From a virus, in IMG/VR virus record IMGVR_UViG_3300044712_001987, positions 1-41,670 of that record: a stretch of DNA of 41,670 bases; one strand, written 5' to 3'. The position numbers and the translations under genes were made by a program. The notes beneath the pieces are model-generated. The model saw nothing but the letters and a program-made list of their open reading frames with translations. It searched no databases and had not been told where the DNA came from. Of this stretch, positions 1 through 7,347 are shown piece by piece (position 1 is the stretch's first letter; each line of letters starts with the position of its first letter).

Positions 1-11
1 AGACGGATAGC

Positions 12-54
12 GCCGGTTCCATCACGATGCTGTCACGGAACCGGCACTGTTTTT
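12..54 (+). terminator. Host rho-independent terminator left of the prophage
   Basis: A 9-bp perfect stem, GCCGGTTCC at 12-20 and GGAACCGGC at 37-45, is followed by a T-run at 50-54. It probably ends a rightward host gene outside the window. The prophage landed just after it, in an intergenic gap between converging transcription units. Confidence 0.8.
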
Positions 55-58
55 ACTA

Positions 59-63
59 TGTTC
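59..63. repeat. Left 5-bp target-site duplication
   Basis: TGTTC lies directly before the first prophage base and recurs directly after the last one at 41456-41460. Five-base duplications are the hallmark of Mu-family transposition. The agreement of both copies with independently aligned terminal sequences fixes the boundaries. Confidence 0.93.
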
Positions 64-245
64 TGTGAATCACCAATAGGTATGGCAGTAGCCGGGAATT
101 GGCGGGATCGAGCGGGAAACCATGGGAAGGCCCAATTAAAGGGGATCGGGAGGCGAGCAAGGCAAGTCAGGGAAGACAAATACTTTGCGCGCGATTTGGC
201 AGTAAATTAATTTAGCACCGAAAAATGGCGTGCGATTTGGCAGTA
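64..245 (+). other. attL: Left end with transposase-binding sites L1, L2, L3
   Basis: Three copies of a GATTTGGCAGTA-like site lie on the plus strand: L1 at 79-90 (GGTATGGCAGTA), L2 at 193-204 and L3 at 234-245 (both GATTTGGCAGTA). They start 15, 129 and 170 bases from the left terminus. This is close to the L1/L2-L3 layout of phage Mu, with one site at the tip and a pair more than 100 bp inside. No gene is seen between the terminus and the stop codon at 268; the stretch holds only these sites. Confidence 0.85.
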
Positions 246-267
246 CACTGTCATACTCTAAGTGACC

Positions 268-456
268 TTATCGCTTAGAAGATTTTTTATCTTCTTCGCA
301 ACTTCTAAATATTTTGTGACCATCGAGAATTTTAATATCTCTTTCTACGCGTTTACCAAGCGCACTCCCAGTTAGTCTTTCAGCAAACATGGATGAAGTC
401 TTGTCGAGTGTCACCCGAACTGAAAAAGGTATATCTTCGCCAAATTTACGATTCAT
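268..456 (-). CDS. 62-aa protein paired with the GAF-domain cargo protein
   Basis: I do not recognise this family. The product is small and highly charged, ending in a lysine/aspartate/serine-rich tail (CEEDKKSSKR), with no membrane segment or clear domain. Its ATG overlaps the stop codon of the upstream gene in an ATGA arrangement, so the two are translationally coupled and probably act together. It is AT-rich like its partner and unlike the rest of the element. It lies right next to the left end, the usual place for cargo in transposable phages. A partner, antitoxin-like or regulatory role is possible but not shown. Confidence 0.6.
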   Translation of the reverse strand: MNRKFGEDIPFSVRVTLDKTSSMFAERLTGSALGKRVERDIKILDGHKIFRSCEEDKKSSKR

Positions 457-1403
457 GCCGCCTCCCTCTTGAGAATATACAGGTGGTGTTCAAGTATTAA
501 TCGTGTAATAAAATGATCGAGAACCCAGGTATATAGTTCACGGTGCTTTTCTTCTAAGCAATTTTTCTTATTTCCGAGTATGCTAAGAACATAGATTGGC
601 TTTCGCACATTTGGACAATAAATTGGACAAGCAAGGATTGATCCACTATCGTGTGGTTGTATATTTCCTTTTATAATATTTCTTTCGACCTTACTATTTT
701 TCTTTAATTCTGCTTGAATATCAGAAACTATTATCATAGTTCCAGTAGTTAATGCTCGCATTATAGTGCTTGTTGGAGATGAAAGTCTATCTGGGCTGGT
801 CCGAGGTGGATGTGTTGTTGGAGCAAAAGCAAACCAGTCATCTGGCTTATTGTCTTTTATTGACATTAGCCCTACTCTAAACTCAACCTCATCATTTTGC
901 AGATATTCAAATACACCCTTTACCCCACATGCTAGCAATCCAATTTGTTGTGTAGGTTGTGTTATGTTATTGAAGATATCAGTAGAAATCCATCTTTCAG
1001 AAAGTGATTTTTTTGTGTCTCTAAGAAATCGTTCCGATTTTGCCAAAACTACTTGATTTATAGATTCAAGAATTGAAAGTATATCTTCTCTATCAAGTGC
1101 GCTATTTGGTTTTGAATAATGAGATACTACACCTTTTAGCCCTTTTGCTAATTGGCTTAGAGCATATATTATTGCAACTAAAACCAAGTGGTTTGTTTTT
1201 AAGACATTAGTAGCTCTACCTCCTATTGCTGACGATAATTGAGCTGATAAATTAGCATTAGATAGGATAGTGACGATAAAAGAAGTCGGTAAAATAAATA
1301 ACAATGGACCAAATATAAATTTTACCGACCAATGTTCATATTGGGAAGATATCCATGAACAAATTTTGGTTACCCTCGACGTCCTGAATTCAGGCAATTT
1401 CAT
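453..1403 (-). CDS. Two-TM membrane protein with cytoplasmic GAF-like domain (cargo)
   Basis: This 316-aa protein has hydrophobic segments at about 28-48 and 70-88, a linker or coiled stretch at about 100-135, and then a GAF-like region at about 140-305. The end of that region reads SGSILACPIY...PIYVLSILGN...F-T-L, the pattern of the last strands and helix of GAF sensor folds. No kinase or cyclase domain follows, so the GAF part may itself sense a ligand at the membrane. AAGGA lies 12 nt before the ATG and a TATAAT box (1406-1411 read leftward) lies directly upstream. The gene is strongly AT-rich and is coupled to the 62-aa gene. Its place beside the left end suggests a lysogenic cargo function such as defence. 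The GAF call is moderate; the function is inferred only from context. Confidence 0.6.
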   Translation of the reverse strand: MKLPEFRTSRVTKICSWISSQYEHWSVKFIFGPLLFILPTSFIVTILSNANLSAQLSSAIGGRATNVLKTNHLVLVAIIYALSQLAKGLKGVVSHYSKPNSALDREDILSILESINQVVLAKSERFLRDTKKSLSERWISTDIFNNITQPTQQIGLLACGVKGVFEYLQNDEVEFRVGLMSIKDNKPDDWFAFAPTTHPPRTSPDRLSSPTSTIMRALTTGTMIIVSDIQAELKKNSKVERNIIKGNIQPHDSGSILACPIYCPNVRKPIYVLSILGNKKNCLEEKHRELYTWVLDHFITRLILEHHLYILKREAA

Positions 1404-1405
1404 AA

Positions 1406-1411
1406 ATTATA
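1406..1411 (-). promoter_or_regulatory. Possible -10 box upstream of the GAF cargo gene
   Basis: Read leftward this is a perfect TATAAT, but it sits only 3 bases before the start codon at 1403. No convincing -35 is seen at 16-18 bp. If it is used, the mRNA would be nearly leaderless, or the true start lies further in. Confidence 0.3.
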
Positions 1412-1498
1412 ATATTCCTTTATGGATAAAACATCTAAACAAAAGTCTTTTTTCCTACCGGATAAAACATGTCAAGAGATGCAGTGTTGTTAGATTCC

Positions 1499-1549
1499 GA
1501 TTGGCAGAAAAGTCTAGCTGAACAAAACTGACGCGCGATTAGGCGGTAA
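1499..1549 (+). repeat. Internal degenerate copies of the left-end site
   Basis: CGCGCGATTAGGCGGTAA at 1532-1549 matches 16 of 18 bases of the L2 site at 188-205, in the same orientation. A weaker copy, GATTGGCAG, starts at 1499, 38 bp before the GATT at 1537; L2 and L3 are 41 bp apart. The pair looks like a decayed L2-L3 block on the inner side of the AT-rich cargo. It could be a relic of an earlier left end, an extra transposase site, or the scar of cargo exchange. Confidence 0.55.
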
Positions 1550-1560
1550 GAAATATAGAT

Positions 1561-2736
1561 TTAACCCGTCGCCTCTGGCTCACTGACCTTCTTTCTAAAA
1601 TTCTCATCGTCTTTACAGAAAGTAAGCGAATCAAAAATCAATCCTGACAGTTTCATGAGGTGTTCAGGCTTAGAAATGATAATCCCATTTGCGGTTCCGA
1701 TTTCAAGCCCAGCCTGCCTAATCGCTTCTTTACGTTCTTCAGATAGCTCGACAATAAATTGCACTGCCGGGCGCTGCTTATCTCCCTGATAGCGGAGAAT
1801 CCAGCGATTTACCTTGCCTTGGTAAAGAACCGAGTAATACGATTCCGTGTCCTTCCCAACAATTTCATCTGTGTCAACCAACCCGCTTACTATTTCTCTT
1901 ACAATATACAAGATTTTTCTTTCAGCTGCTGTGGTCACGATTTTGGGATTTACCGCGTCAACAAAATCTTCTTCCATTTCATCCAAGGCTCCTTGAGGAC
2001 TTTTGTTTCCGGCCTGAGATGATGGTGGCGTGCTAAGGCCGCTGACCACCATTTTCCCCATGGCCGCTGCGACCGATTGTTTTACTAGAGGAGTTATTGA
2101 CTCCAGAAACTTCACTGTCAGTTTAGGAGCCAAGTCCGCGCGGATAGCGATCAGTCTCACAAAGTCCTGATCTACCTCACGTAAACAGCTTTCTATGGCA
2201 TCCTGGAATATGGAGAGAAGTATACGGTCTTCGGCAAAGGTGCGGAGGGCTTCAGGGTGAAATTGATCATACCGGAAATGGTAAAGCTGTTCGGCGGCCG
2301 AGTCGGAAAGCTCATGAAAATCGACCATAAGAAACGGATCTGGGTCCATGATGTTCTGCTGCTTCAAATCGGTGTAGAAGCGCCATTCACGGCCGTTTGA
2401 TATTGCAGCGATAGTAACGCCAGGCGTAGCGTTAAAGTACCGCGCCAGTTGACTGGTGTGGTTGGTGATCTTTTCAATAAAGGGTTTCGCCTCAACAAAC
2501 ATGACCGGACGTGCGTCGGAAAACAGGGCGTAATCTACCCTTTCATTCGCCTTTAGACCAGGGAGATCGGCAGTGTACTCTGCTTTAACCCTGGTAGGAT
2601 CAAAAGGGCTGAAACCTAGAATATCCAGAAACGGCAGGATTAGAGCCTGCTTTGTGGTTTCCTCAGTATTGCAGTGCGGCCCTACGCTCTTGACGTGTTC
2701 AACGTGGCGCAGCAGTCTCTCCTTAAATTCCAGCAT
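1561..2736 (-). CDS. Type I restriction R-subunit N-terminal-like nuclease (PD-(D/E)xK)
   Basis: The 391-aa product carries the HSDR_N-type nuclease fold at its N-terminus: E25/E26 in the first helix, ILPFLDILGF at 33-42, then D68 in VDYALFSD and E82-A-K84 in FVEAKPF, which form the D...ExK catalytic core. There is no helicase motor, so it is not a full HsdR subunit. The C-terminal half (about 270-380) is unassigned. AAAGGAGG precedes the ATG. The gene follows the repressor after 27 bp on the same strand and should be transcribed in the lysogen with it. Related single-domain proteins are common in prophages. A role in DNA restriction or superinfection exclusion is an inference. Confidence 0.75.
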   Translation of the reverse strand: MLEFKERLLRHVEHVKSVGPHCNTEETTKQALILPFLDILGFSPFDPTRVKAEYTADLPGLKANERVDYALFSDARPVMFVEAKPFIEKITNHTSQLARYFNATPGVTIAAISNGREWRFYTDLKQQNIMDPDPFLMVDFHELSDSAAEQLYHFRYDQFHPEALRTFAEDRILLSIFQDAIESCLREVDQDFVRLIAIRADLAPKLTVKFLESITPLVKQSVAAAMGKMVVSGLSTPPSSQAGNKSPQGALDEMEEDFVDAVNPKIVTTAAERKILYIVREIVSGLVDTDEIVGKDTESYYSVLYQGKVNRWILRYQGDKQRPAVQFIVELSEERKEAIRQAGLEIGTANGIIISKPEHLMKLSGLIFDSLTFCKDDENFRKKVSEPEATG

Positions 2737-2763
2737 AAAGCCTCCTTTGCTGACGATTAATAC

Positions 2764-3444
2764 CTACATTCTCCTCCCACTCCACACCACGCGACCGACG
2801 ACATGCAGGTCGTTGACCTCAGTCTCAGTAACAACTTCAGGATCATAGATTTTGTTGTCTGATTTGATAATCAGTGATCCGTCCCGCCTACGCTGAACAC
2901 GTTTCACCATCAGAGAGCCGTTGTACCGCAGCACATAAATGGCGTTATCCTCAACCCTCCTTGTGCCGGTGTCGACCAGGATCAGGTCGCCATTGGAGAG
3001 CGTCGGCTCCATACTGTCGCCCTTCACGCTTATCAGGGCAAGGGCCTGGACCGAGACGTCCAAGGCATTCCGCACCCACTCAGAGCGGAATGCCAGGTGG
3101 TCCACGATCTGTTCGCTGTGGACCATGGCTCCGCCGCCTGCACTGGCTGCTACCTCATAGCGCGGGACCAGGACGAAGTCCTCGCCCAGGTCCTTGCCGG
3201 TTGTGTATTCCCCTGCCGGCCCTGCCTCATCCCGCTTCATCGGACCGTCGCCGGTCGCAAGCCAGCCAAGACAAACACCGGCAGCATGAGCAATAACCTC
3301 TAATGTGTCAAGAGGGGGATAAGTTTCGCCGAGTAAATATCGGCGCAGTGTTCCTTCAGAAATGGCGCACTTGTCGGCAAATGAGCGGTTCGATATGCCG
3401 TTCATTGCCTTTTTTAACCTGCCCTTGAACGCGTCAGAGTTCAT
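2764..3444 (-). CDS. CI/LexA-type phage repressor (XRE HTH + S24 peptidase)
   Basis: The 226-aa product has an N-terminal helix-turn-helix (about 6-62; SFADKCAISEGTLRRYLLG is the recognition region) and a C-terminal S24 peptidase fold. The catalytic serine is S144 in GDSMEPT and the general base is K181 in LMVKRVQ. The likely self-cleavage bond is A102-G103 in AASAGGG. RecA-stimulated autocleavage, hence induction by DNA damage, is expected from the family. It replaces the Mu-type c repressor. It should bind the AACTCTGAC sites at 3431-3565, one inverted pair of which covers its own start codon, implying autoregulation. No Shine-Dalgarno sequence is visible, so translation may be weak or leaderless. 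Confidence 0.9.
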   Translation of the reverse strand: MNSDAFKGRLKKAMNGISNRSFADKCAISEGTLRRYLLGETYPPLDTLEVIAHAAGVCLGWLATGDGPMKRDEAGPAGEYTTGKDLGEDFVLVPRYEVAASAGGGAMVHSEQIVDHLAFRSEWVRNALDVSVQALALISVKGDSMEPTLSNGDLILVDTGTRRVEDNAIYVLRYNGSLMVKRVQRRRDGSLIIKSDNKIYDPEVVTETEVNDLHVVGRVVWSGRRM

Positions 3445-3565
3445 GAGCCAAACTCTGACGCGAACTCTGACGCCGTGTTCTTTTGGTCAGAGTTGTATAA
3501 CATACTGAAATTAAACGGCATATATGCGCCCCTGTAATAAAATAAGAAAAATCGAACTCTGACGC
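3431..3565. promoter_or_regulatory. Operator array (five AACTCTGAC(GC) sites)
   Basis: Five copies of one site occur: GCGTCAGAGTT at 3431-3441, AACTCTGACGC at 3451-3461, 3463-3473 and 3555-3565, and GTCAGAGTT at 3486-3494. The first two form an inverted pair around the repressor start codon. Sites three and four face each other across the presumed repressor promoter region; a TATACA lies at 3494-3499 read leftward, without a clear -35. The fifth is 11 bp upstream of the early -35. This matches dimeric repressor binding that controls both directions. In Mu the operator also acts as the transposition enhancer; that role here is inference. Confidence 0.85.
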
Positions 3566-3576
3566 GTATTTTTTGT

Positions 3577-3605
3577 TTGACATGCGTATTATTTGGAAGT
3601 AACCT
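3577..3605 (+). promoter_or_regulatory. Predicted early (lytic) promoter
   Basis: A perfect TTGACA at 3577-3582 is followed after 17 bp by TAACCT at 3600-3605. It faces rightward toward the ner and transposase genes and lies directly downstream of the last operator at 3555-3565, as expected of a repressor-controlled early promoter. The -10 is weak. Confidence 0.55.
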
Positions 3606-3630
3606 TTCAAATAAGTTTGGAACTCAGAAC

Positions 3631-3659
3631 AAAAAAAGGAGGGTGGCTAACCCACCTTT
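3631..3659 (-). terminator. Terminator of the leftward KTSC gene
   Basis: Read leftward, GGTGGGT pairs with ACCCTCC around a 5-nt loop (6 of 7 pairs, extended by AAA/TTT) and runs into seven T residues (complement of 3631-3637). It overlaps the end of the KTSC gene and would stop its transcript before the operator region. Confidence 0.65.
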
Positions 3660-3859
3660 CGAGTGCGGTACCTGTTCTTAATGTAGGAATCGAAATAGCC
3701 CCCCTTGGACCCGGCACGCATCAGCCCGGAATACCGTTCTTCAGGTACGCCGGAATACTGATATATACCGCCGCTGTGAAACTTTATTTCCAGGATCATG
3801 GAGTCAGGCTCGTAACCCACGGAATGGATATTTGATGATGATACACGCTGACGGTCCAT
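3647..3859 (-). CDS. KTSC-domain protein
   Basis: Almost the whole 70-aa product is a KTSC domain, a short fold named for its similarity to a lysyl-tRNA synthetase C-terminal region: SSSNIHSVGYEP...LEIKF-GGIYQY-GVP-E-Y. Its biochemical role is unknown. The ATG at 3859 is chosen over an upstream TTG because GGAGG lies 6 nt before it. It is transcribed against the early operon, within the stretch between the early promoter and ner, and has its own terminator. It may be expressed in the lysogen or act by antisense transcription on the early leader. Confidence 0.75.
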   Translation of the reverse strand: MDRQRVSSSNIHSVGYEPDSMILEIKFHSGGIYQYSGVPEERYSGLMRAGSKGGYFDSYIKNRYRTRKVG

Positions 3860-3891
3860 CAATTGCCTCCCGCGATAAAAAAATAAAGAAC

Positions 3892-4032
3892 ATGAACGAA
3901 GCTGATCTTATCTCCCTATTCGACTGGTATGACTTCAGGGACCCAATCGGTCACAAACTAACCATGTGCGACGACTTTCTCGACCTGGTTAAGGCTGTTA
4001 CCGGTCAAAATCTATCACGAGGTAAGCTATGA
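3892..4032 (+). CDS. Small early protein, unknown function
   Basis: This 46-aa acidic product, MNEADLISLFDWYDFRDPIG..., is the first gene of the early operon. I chose the ATG at 3892. An in-frame reading extends up to 3832 but would overlap the KTSC start region, and no upstream ATG has a clear ribosome site. Its end overlaps the ner start in an ATGA arrangement, which supports it as a real, coupled gene. No family is recognised. Confidence 0.5.
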   Translation: MNEADLISLFDWYDFRDPIGHKLTMCDDFLDLVKAVTGQNLSRGKL

Positions 4033-4220
4033 ACCGCAAAATTAAATCCATCCTGGTCCGGAGAGGGATAAAGCAGAAAGAGATCGCCGAGGAACTCGGC
4101 CTCGATATCTCCACCGTATCCGGCTGCATCAATGGGCACAATGGTTCCAAGCGGATCAAGGAATACATCGCCAAGCGCCTCAACATGGACTACGCGAAAC
4201 TCTGGGGCAGGGCCGCTTGA
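4029..4220 (+). CDS. ner: Ner-like HTH regulator
   Basis: This 63-aa protein is essentially one helix-turn-helix domain (KQKEIAEELGLDISTVSGCI, residues about 16-35). Its position directly before transposase A and opposite the divergent repressor is that of ner in Mu, which shuts down early and repressor transcription during lytic growth. It looks closer to the XRE class than to the classical Ner family, so the symbol rests on position. Confidence 0.7.
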   Translation: MNRKIKSILVRRGIKQKEIAEELGLDISTVSGCINGHNGSKRIKEYIAKRLNMDYAKLWGRAA

Positions 4221-4301
4221 TATTAAGTGGTGAATATAAGCCATCCTTAACCGTGCCGCAACAGTTTTAATAAAAGAAGTTTGGTTGCATGGGGCCGCGA
4301 T

Positions 4302-6437
4302 ATGTCCGGAAAAGTAGCAAAAACTCACTACACCGCCAAGGAATTAGCCGGGCTTCCGGGGTTGCCAGATACTGAGAGCGGCGTCATTCGCAAGGCAAAG
4401 TCAGAATTATGGCCCTCCCAAAAGCGCACCGGCCGCGGCGGCGGCCGCGAGTACCCTATCACCGCCCTGCCTGCCGAGACGCAGGATCACCTCATTAACC
4501 AAATGGTTGTAGATCTCCCTGAAAAGGCATGTCAGCTCCCCGCCGTCCGCGAGGCTTCAGTCATAGCCGAACCACAACCGGCCACCTCCCTCCCGGCCGT
4601 CACCACCCTCAAGAAATGGCAGGCACAAACCATGGATGCCCGACTGGTCTTCATACGCCTCATCGAGCGGGCCGCTCCGAACATCGGCGTCACCAGGGCG
4701 ATCCGCACCATTGTCAAACAGGCTACTGAAGAGACACTCCCGCCCGAGGTCGCGGGCCTTGTACCACTCGCCAACGCCCGCAAGGGCGCGGACGGCTCCC
4801 GCACACTATCGGAGCGGTCACTACTGCGCTGGTGGTCGGAGTACAAAAAGGCCGGCTCTTATGCCGCCCTGGCGCCGAGGGCCACGGAGCATAACGACCT
4901 GCCTGCCTGGGCGCCATACTTTCTCCAGGTCTACCGCGTCCCGCAGAAGATCAGCGTGGATCACGCACTGGAGGATCTGGCCGCCATCCTCCCCGAAGGG
5001 ATACCGATGCCGAGCGAGAGCCAGGCCCGCCGCTTTATCAAGAAGTACAGCCGCCTGGAGATCCAGAAGGGGCGCATGACCGGCAAGGAGCTGAAGAGCC
5101 TGAAGGGCTTCATCCGCCGCGACACCAGCGAGTTCCTTCCCCTCGACATTTGTCTCTGCGACGGCCATTCGTTCAAAGCCGACGTGGCCCATCCGGTTCA
5201 CGGCAGGCCCTTCAAGCCCGAGGTGTGCGGCGTCATCGACGCCGTAACTCGCGTGTGTCTCGGCTGGAGCGCCGGGCTGGCCGAATCCTCACAAACCGTG
5301 GCCGACGCCTACCGGCATGCGGTCACCGTCAATGATGAAAAGCGCTACGGCGGTATTCCCGCCATCCTCTATGCCGACAAGGGCGCAGGCAACGAAGCGA
5401 TCGTCAACTCCGATCCTTTCTGCGGCATGTATGCGCGCATGGGTAGCACCTACAAGACCGGCATCCCCGGCAATTCCCAGGCCCGCGGGCTTATCGAGAA
5501 GATGCAGGATAGCCTCTGGATCCGCGCGGCCAAGAAGCTCCCAACCTACAGCGGCAAAGGCATGGATGATCAGGTCCGGCGCAAGGTGTACCTGGCCATG
5601 GAAAAGGACGTGAAACAGGCGTTAAAGACGGGCAAAGAGGGGAAGAAATCGCAATTGCTGCTCTCCTGGCTTGAATTCCTCGACTTCTGTCAGGCCGAGG
5701 TCGAAGCCTACAACCGGCGACCCCACTCGGCCCTTCCGCGGATAACAGATTCCGAGACCGGCCTGCGCCGCCACATGTGCCCGCTGGAGATGTGGAGCGC
5801 CTTCCTGGCCGAAGGCTGGGCAGCAACGGTCCCTGAGCCCAGTGAAATGGATATCCTGTTCAGGCCGCATGTCACCGTAACCACCCGCCGCGGCGAGGTG
5901 CGCCTGTTCGGAAACGTCTACTATGCGGCGGACCTGGTCCACTACAACGGTGAAACCGTCATCGTCGCCTATGACATCCACGACGCCCAGCAGGTTTTGG
6001 TTAAGGACCAGGACGAGCGGCTCATCGCAATAGCCGGATGGAACGCCAACAAGAAGGCTTTTTACCCGGTCTCCGCAGTCGAGCAGGCGCGCGAGGACCG
6101 CAAGAACCGGCGTATCAAGACATTGGAGCGTCACCTGGACGAGGTGCAGGCTGAGGCCGACGTTCCGCTCCTGACCGACTGCAGAGAGTTGCCTCCAGAA
6201 GTCATAGCTTTTGAAGAAAAACAGAAAGAGAAGGAAACGAGAAAAGAAGAAAACAGAAAGCGGTTTTTCAACGACATCAACGAGGTCTATGACGACATCC
6301 GGGCACGGCAAAAACAGGGGCTCGCGTCGGAATATGAAACCACCTGGGCGGACGACAAGGACCGCTCCGGGGCCAAGCGGGTGGGGCTCTACAAGACCGA
6401 CCCCGATTGCGCGGGCAGGTTCAAGATTGCCAAATAA
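4302..6437 (+). CDS. A: MuA-like DDE transposase
   Basis: This protein carries out strand transfer for integration and replicative transposition. From the ATG at 4302 it has 711 residues; a TTG at 4281 would add seven without a better ribosome site. Order of domains: an N-terminal winged-helix Mu-type DNA-binding domain (about 8-65, YTAKELAGLPGLP), helical end-binding domains (about 100-250), and an RNase H-like core with D287 (LCDGHSF), D359 (YADKGAGN) and E399 (GLIEKMQD). A beta-barrel follows (about 490-560), and then a charged helical tail that in Mu contacts MuB and ClpX. Its expected binding sites are the GATTTGGCAGTA repeats at both ends. B follows after 80 bp. Confidence 0.96.
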   Translation: MSGKVAKTHYTAKELAGLPGLPDTESGVIRKAKSELWPSQKRTGRGGGREYPITALPAETQDHLINQMVVDLPEKACQLPAVREASVIAEPQPATSLPAVTTLKKWQAQTMDARLVFIRLIERAAPNIGVTRAIRTIVKQATEETLPPEVAGLVPLANARKGADGSRTLSERSLLRWWSEYKKAGSYAALAPRATEHNDLPAWAPYFLQVYRVPQKISVDHALEDLAAILPEGIPMPSESQARRFIKKYSRLEIQKGRMTGKELKSLKGFIRRDTSEFLPLDICLCDGHSFKADVAHPVHGRPFKPEVCGVIDAVTRVCLGWSAGLAESSQTVADAYRHAVTVNDEKRYGGIPAILYADKGAGNEAIVNSDPFCGMYARMGSTYKTGIPGNSQARGLIEKMQDSLWIRAAKKLPTYSGKGMDDQVRRKVYLAMEKDVKQALKTGKEGKKSQLLLSWLEFLDFCQAEVEAYNRRPHSALPRITDSETGLRRHMCPLEMWSAFLAEGWAATVPEPSEMDILFRPHVTVTTRRGEVRLFGNVYYAADLVHYNGETVIVAYDIHDAQQVLVKDQDERLIAIAGWNANKKAFYPVSAVEQAREDRKNRRIKTLERHLDEVQAEADVPLLTDCRELPPEVIAFEEKQKEKETRKEENRKRFFNDINEVYDDIRARQKQGLASEYETTWADDKDRSGAKRVGLYKTDPDCAGRFKIAK

Positions 6438-6441
6438 AAAA

Positions 6442-6489
6442 GCCGCCTGGTGTCTTCACCACCGGCGGCCAACTCCCCGCGAAAGCGGG
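6442..6489. other. Two hairpins between A and B
   Basis: A GCCGCC...GGCGGC stem extended by TGGTG/CACCA (6442-6469, with a small bulge) is followed by CCCGC-GAAA-GCGGG (6476-6489). Neither has a T-run, so they are unlikely to terminate. They may affect mRNA stability or the relative yield of transposase and ATPase. Confidence 0.4.
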
Positions 6490-6517
6490 AATAACTTGGA
6501 TAGGGGGACTATAGCAG

Positions 6518-7261
6518 ATGAAACACGAAATGGTCAAAACAAAAGACGTCCGGCGCTTCATGCAGAGCGTCGAAGACCTCTTGAACCGCCCCATGGGCAC
6601 CGAGGGCATGGGGCTCCTGTGGGGACCTCCCGGCACCGGAAAAACCACCTCCCTGGCCTATGTGGCCAACGTTTATGACGCGGTCTATGTTCGCGCCGTG
6701 GGTTGCTGGACCGTTACCTCCATGCTCGGCGATCTGTGCCGCGAGTTGGGCGGGAAACGGATGCTGAGGCGCTCCGACATGGTGGAATACATCGTCGAGG
6801 AGCTCACCAAGGACGGCCGCCAGCCGCGACCGATATTCATTGACGAGGCCGACTACTGCTTCCGCCAGTTCGAGATGGTCGACTCCCTGCGCGACATTTA
6901 TGACCTCTCCGGCTGCCCGGTGATCCTCATCGGCATGGAAGACATCGCCCGCCGTATCCGCACCCATGAGCGGATCGCCCGCCGCATCACCCAGTGGATC
7001 GAATTCAAGGGCCTCGACTTCGACGACACGGTCCAGGTAGAAAGTGAGGTCTGCGAAGTGACGCTCGCCGAAGATCTTATCCGCCACCTCCATGCGGCGA
7101 CCTCGGGCAACATCGGCCGTATCATCATCGGCCTGACCAAGATCGAGAAATTCGCCCTGGCCAACGGACTGGATACCATCTCCGCCGCTGATTGGGGAGA
7201 GCGACCCCTTTACTTCGACCAGCCCACCTTCGGCCGAAAAAAGGCCGGCAACGGGACATAA
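6518..7261 (+). CDS. B: MuB-like AAA+ ATPase (target selection)
   Basis: The 247-aa protein belongs to the MuB/TniB AAA+ group, which binds DNA in an ATP-dependent way, activates the transposase and selects target sites away from the element's own ends. Walker A is GPPGTGKTT (36-44) and Walker B is IFIDEAD (106-112, D109-E110). A C-terminal helical part follows. It lacks the long N-terminal DNA-binding appendage of Mu B (312 aa), a common difference in non-enterobacterial Mu-like phages. AGGGGG lies about 10 nt upstream of the ATG. Confidence 0.93.
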   Translation: MKHEMVKTKDVRRFMQSVEDLLNRPMGTEGMGLLWGPPGTGKTTSLAYVANVYDAVYVRAVGCWTVTSMLGDLCRELGGKRMLRRSDMVEYIVEELTKDGRQPRPIFIDEADYCFRQFEMVDSLRDIYDLSGCPVILIGMEDIARRIRTHERIARRITQWIEFKGLDFDDTVQVESEVCEVTLAEDLIRHLHAATSGNIGRIIIGLTKIEKFALANGLDTISAADWGERPLYFDQPTFGRKKAGNGT

Positions 7262-7347
7262 CCCTCTTTTGAACATGCGATATCGGGGCGTAGGACTTTG
7301 GGATAGACCAAAACCACTACACTGAGATGCATTCAAAGGAGGAGTGA

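Noticed and set aside
186-250. First guess for the left end at the TG just before the L2 site
   Set aside because: No matching duplication at the right side. Starting at 64 gives the same core spacing as the right tip and an exact TGTTC duplication.
1270-1521. Rightward 83-aa open frame
   Set aside because: It lies antisense to the start of the GAF protein gene and over the AT-rich promoter region; no ribosome site and no family features.
5622-6311. Leftward 229-aa open frame inside the transposase gene
   Set aside because: It is a by-product of GC-rich codon use on the opposite strand of a clear MuA gene. The same holds for the long antisense frames at 6509-7336, 14393-15061, 17459-18187, 18924-19886, 33173-34351 and 35267-35974.
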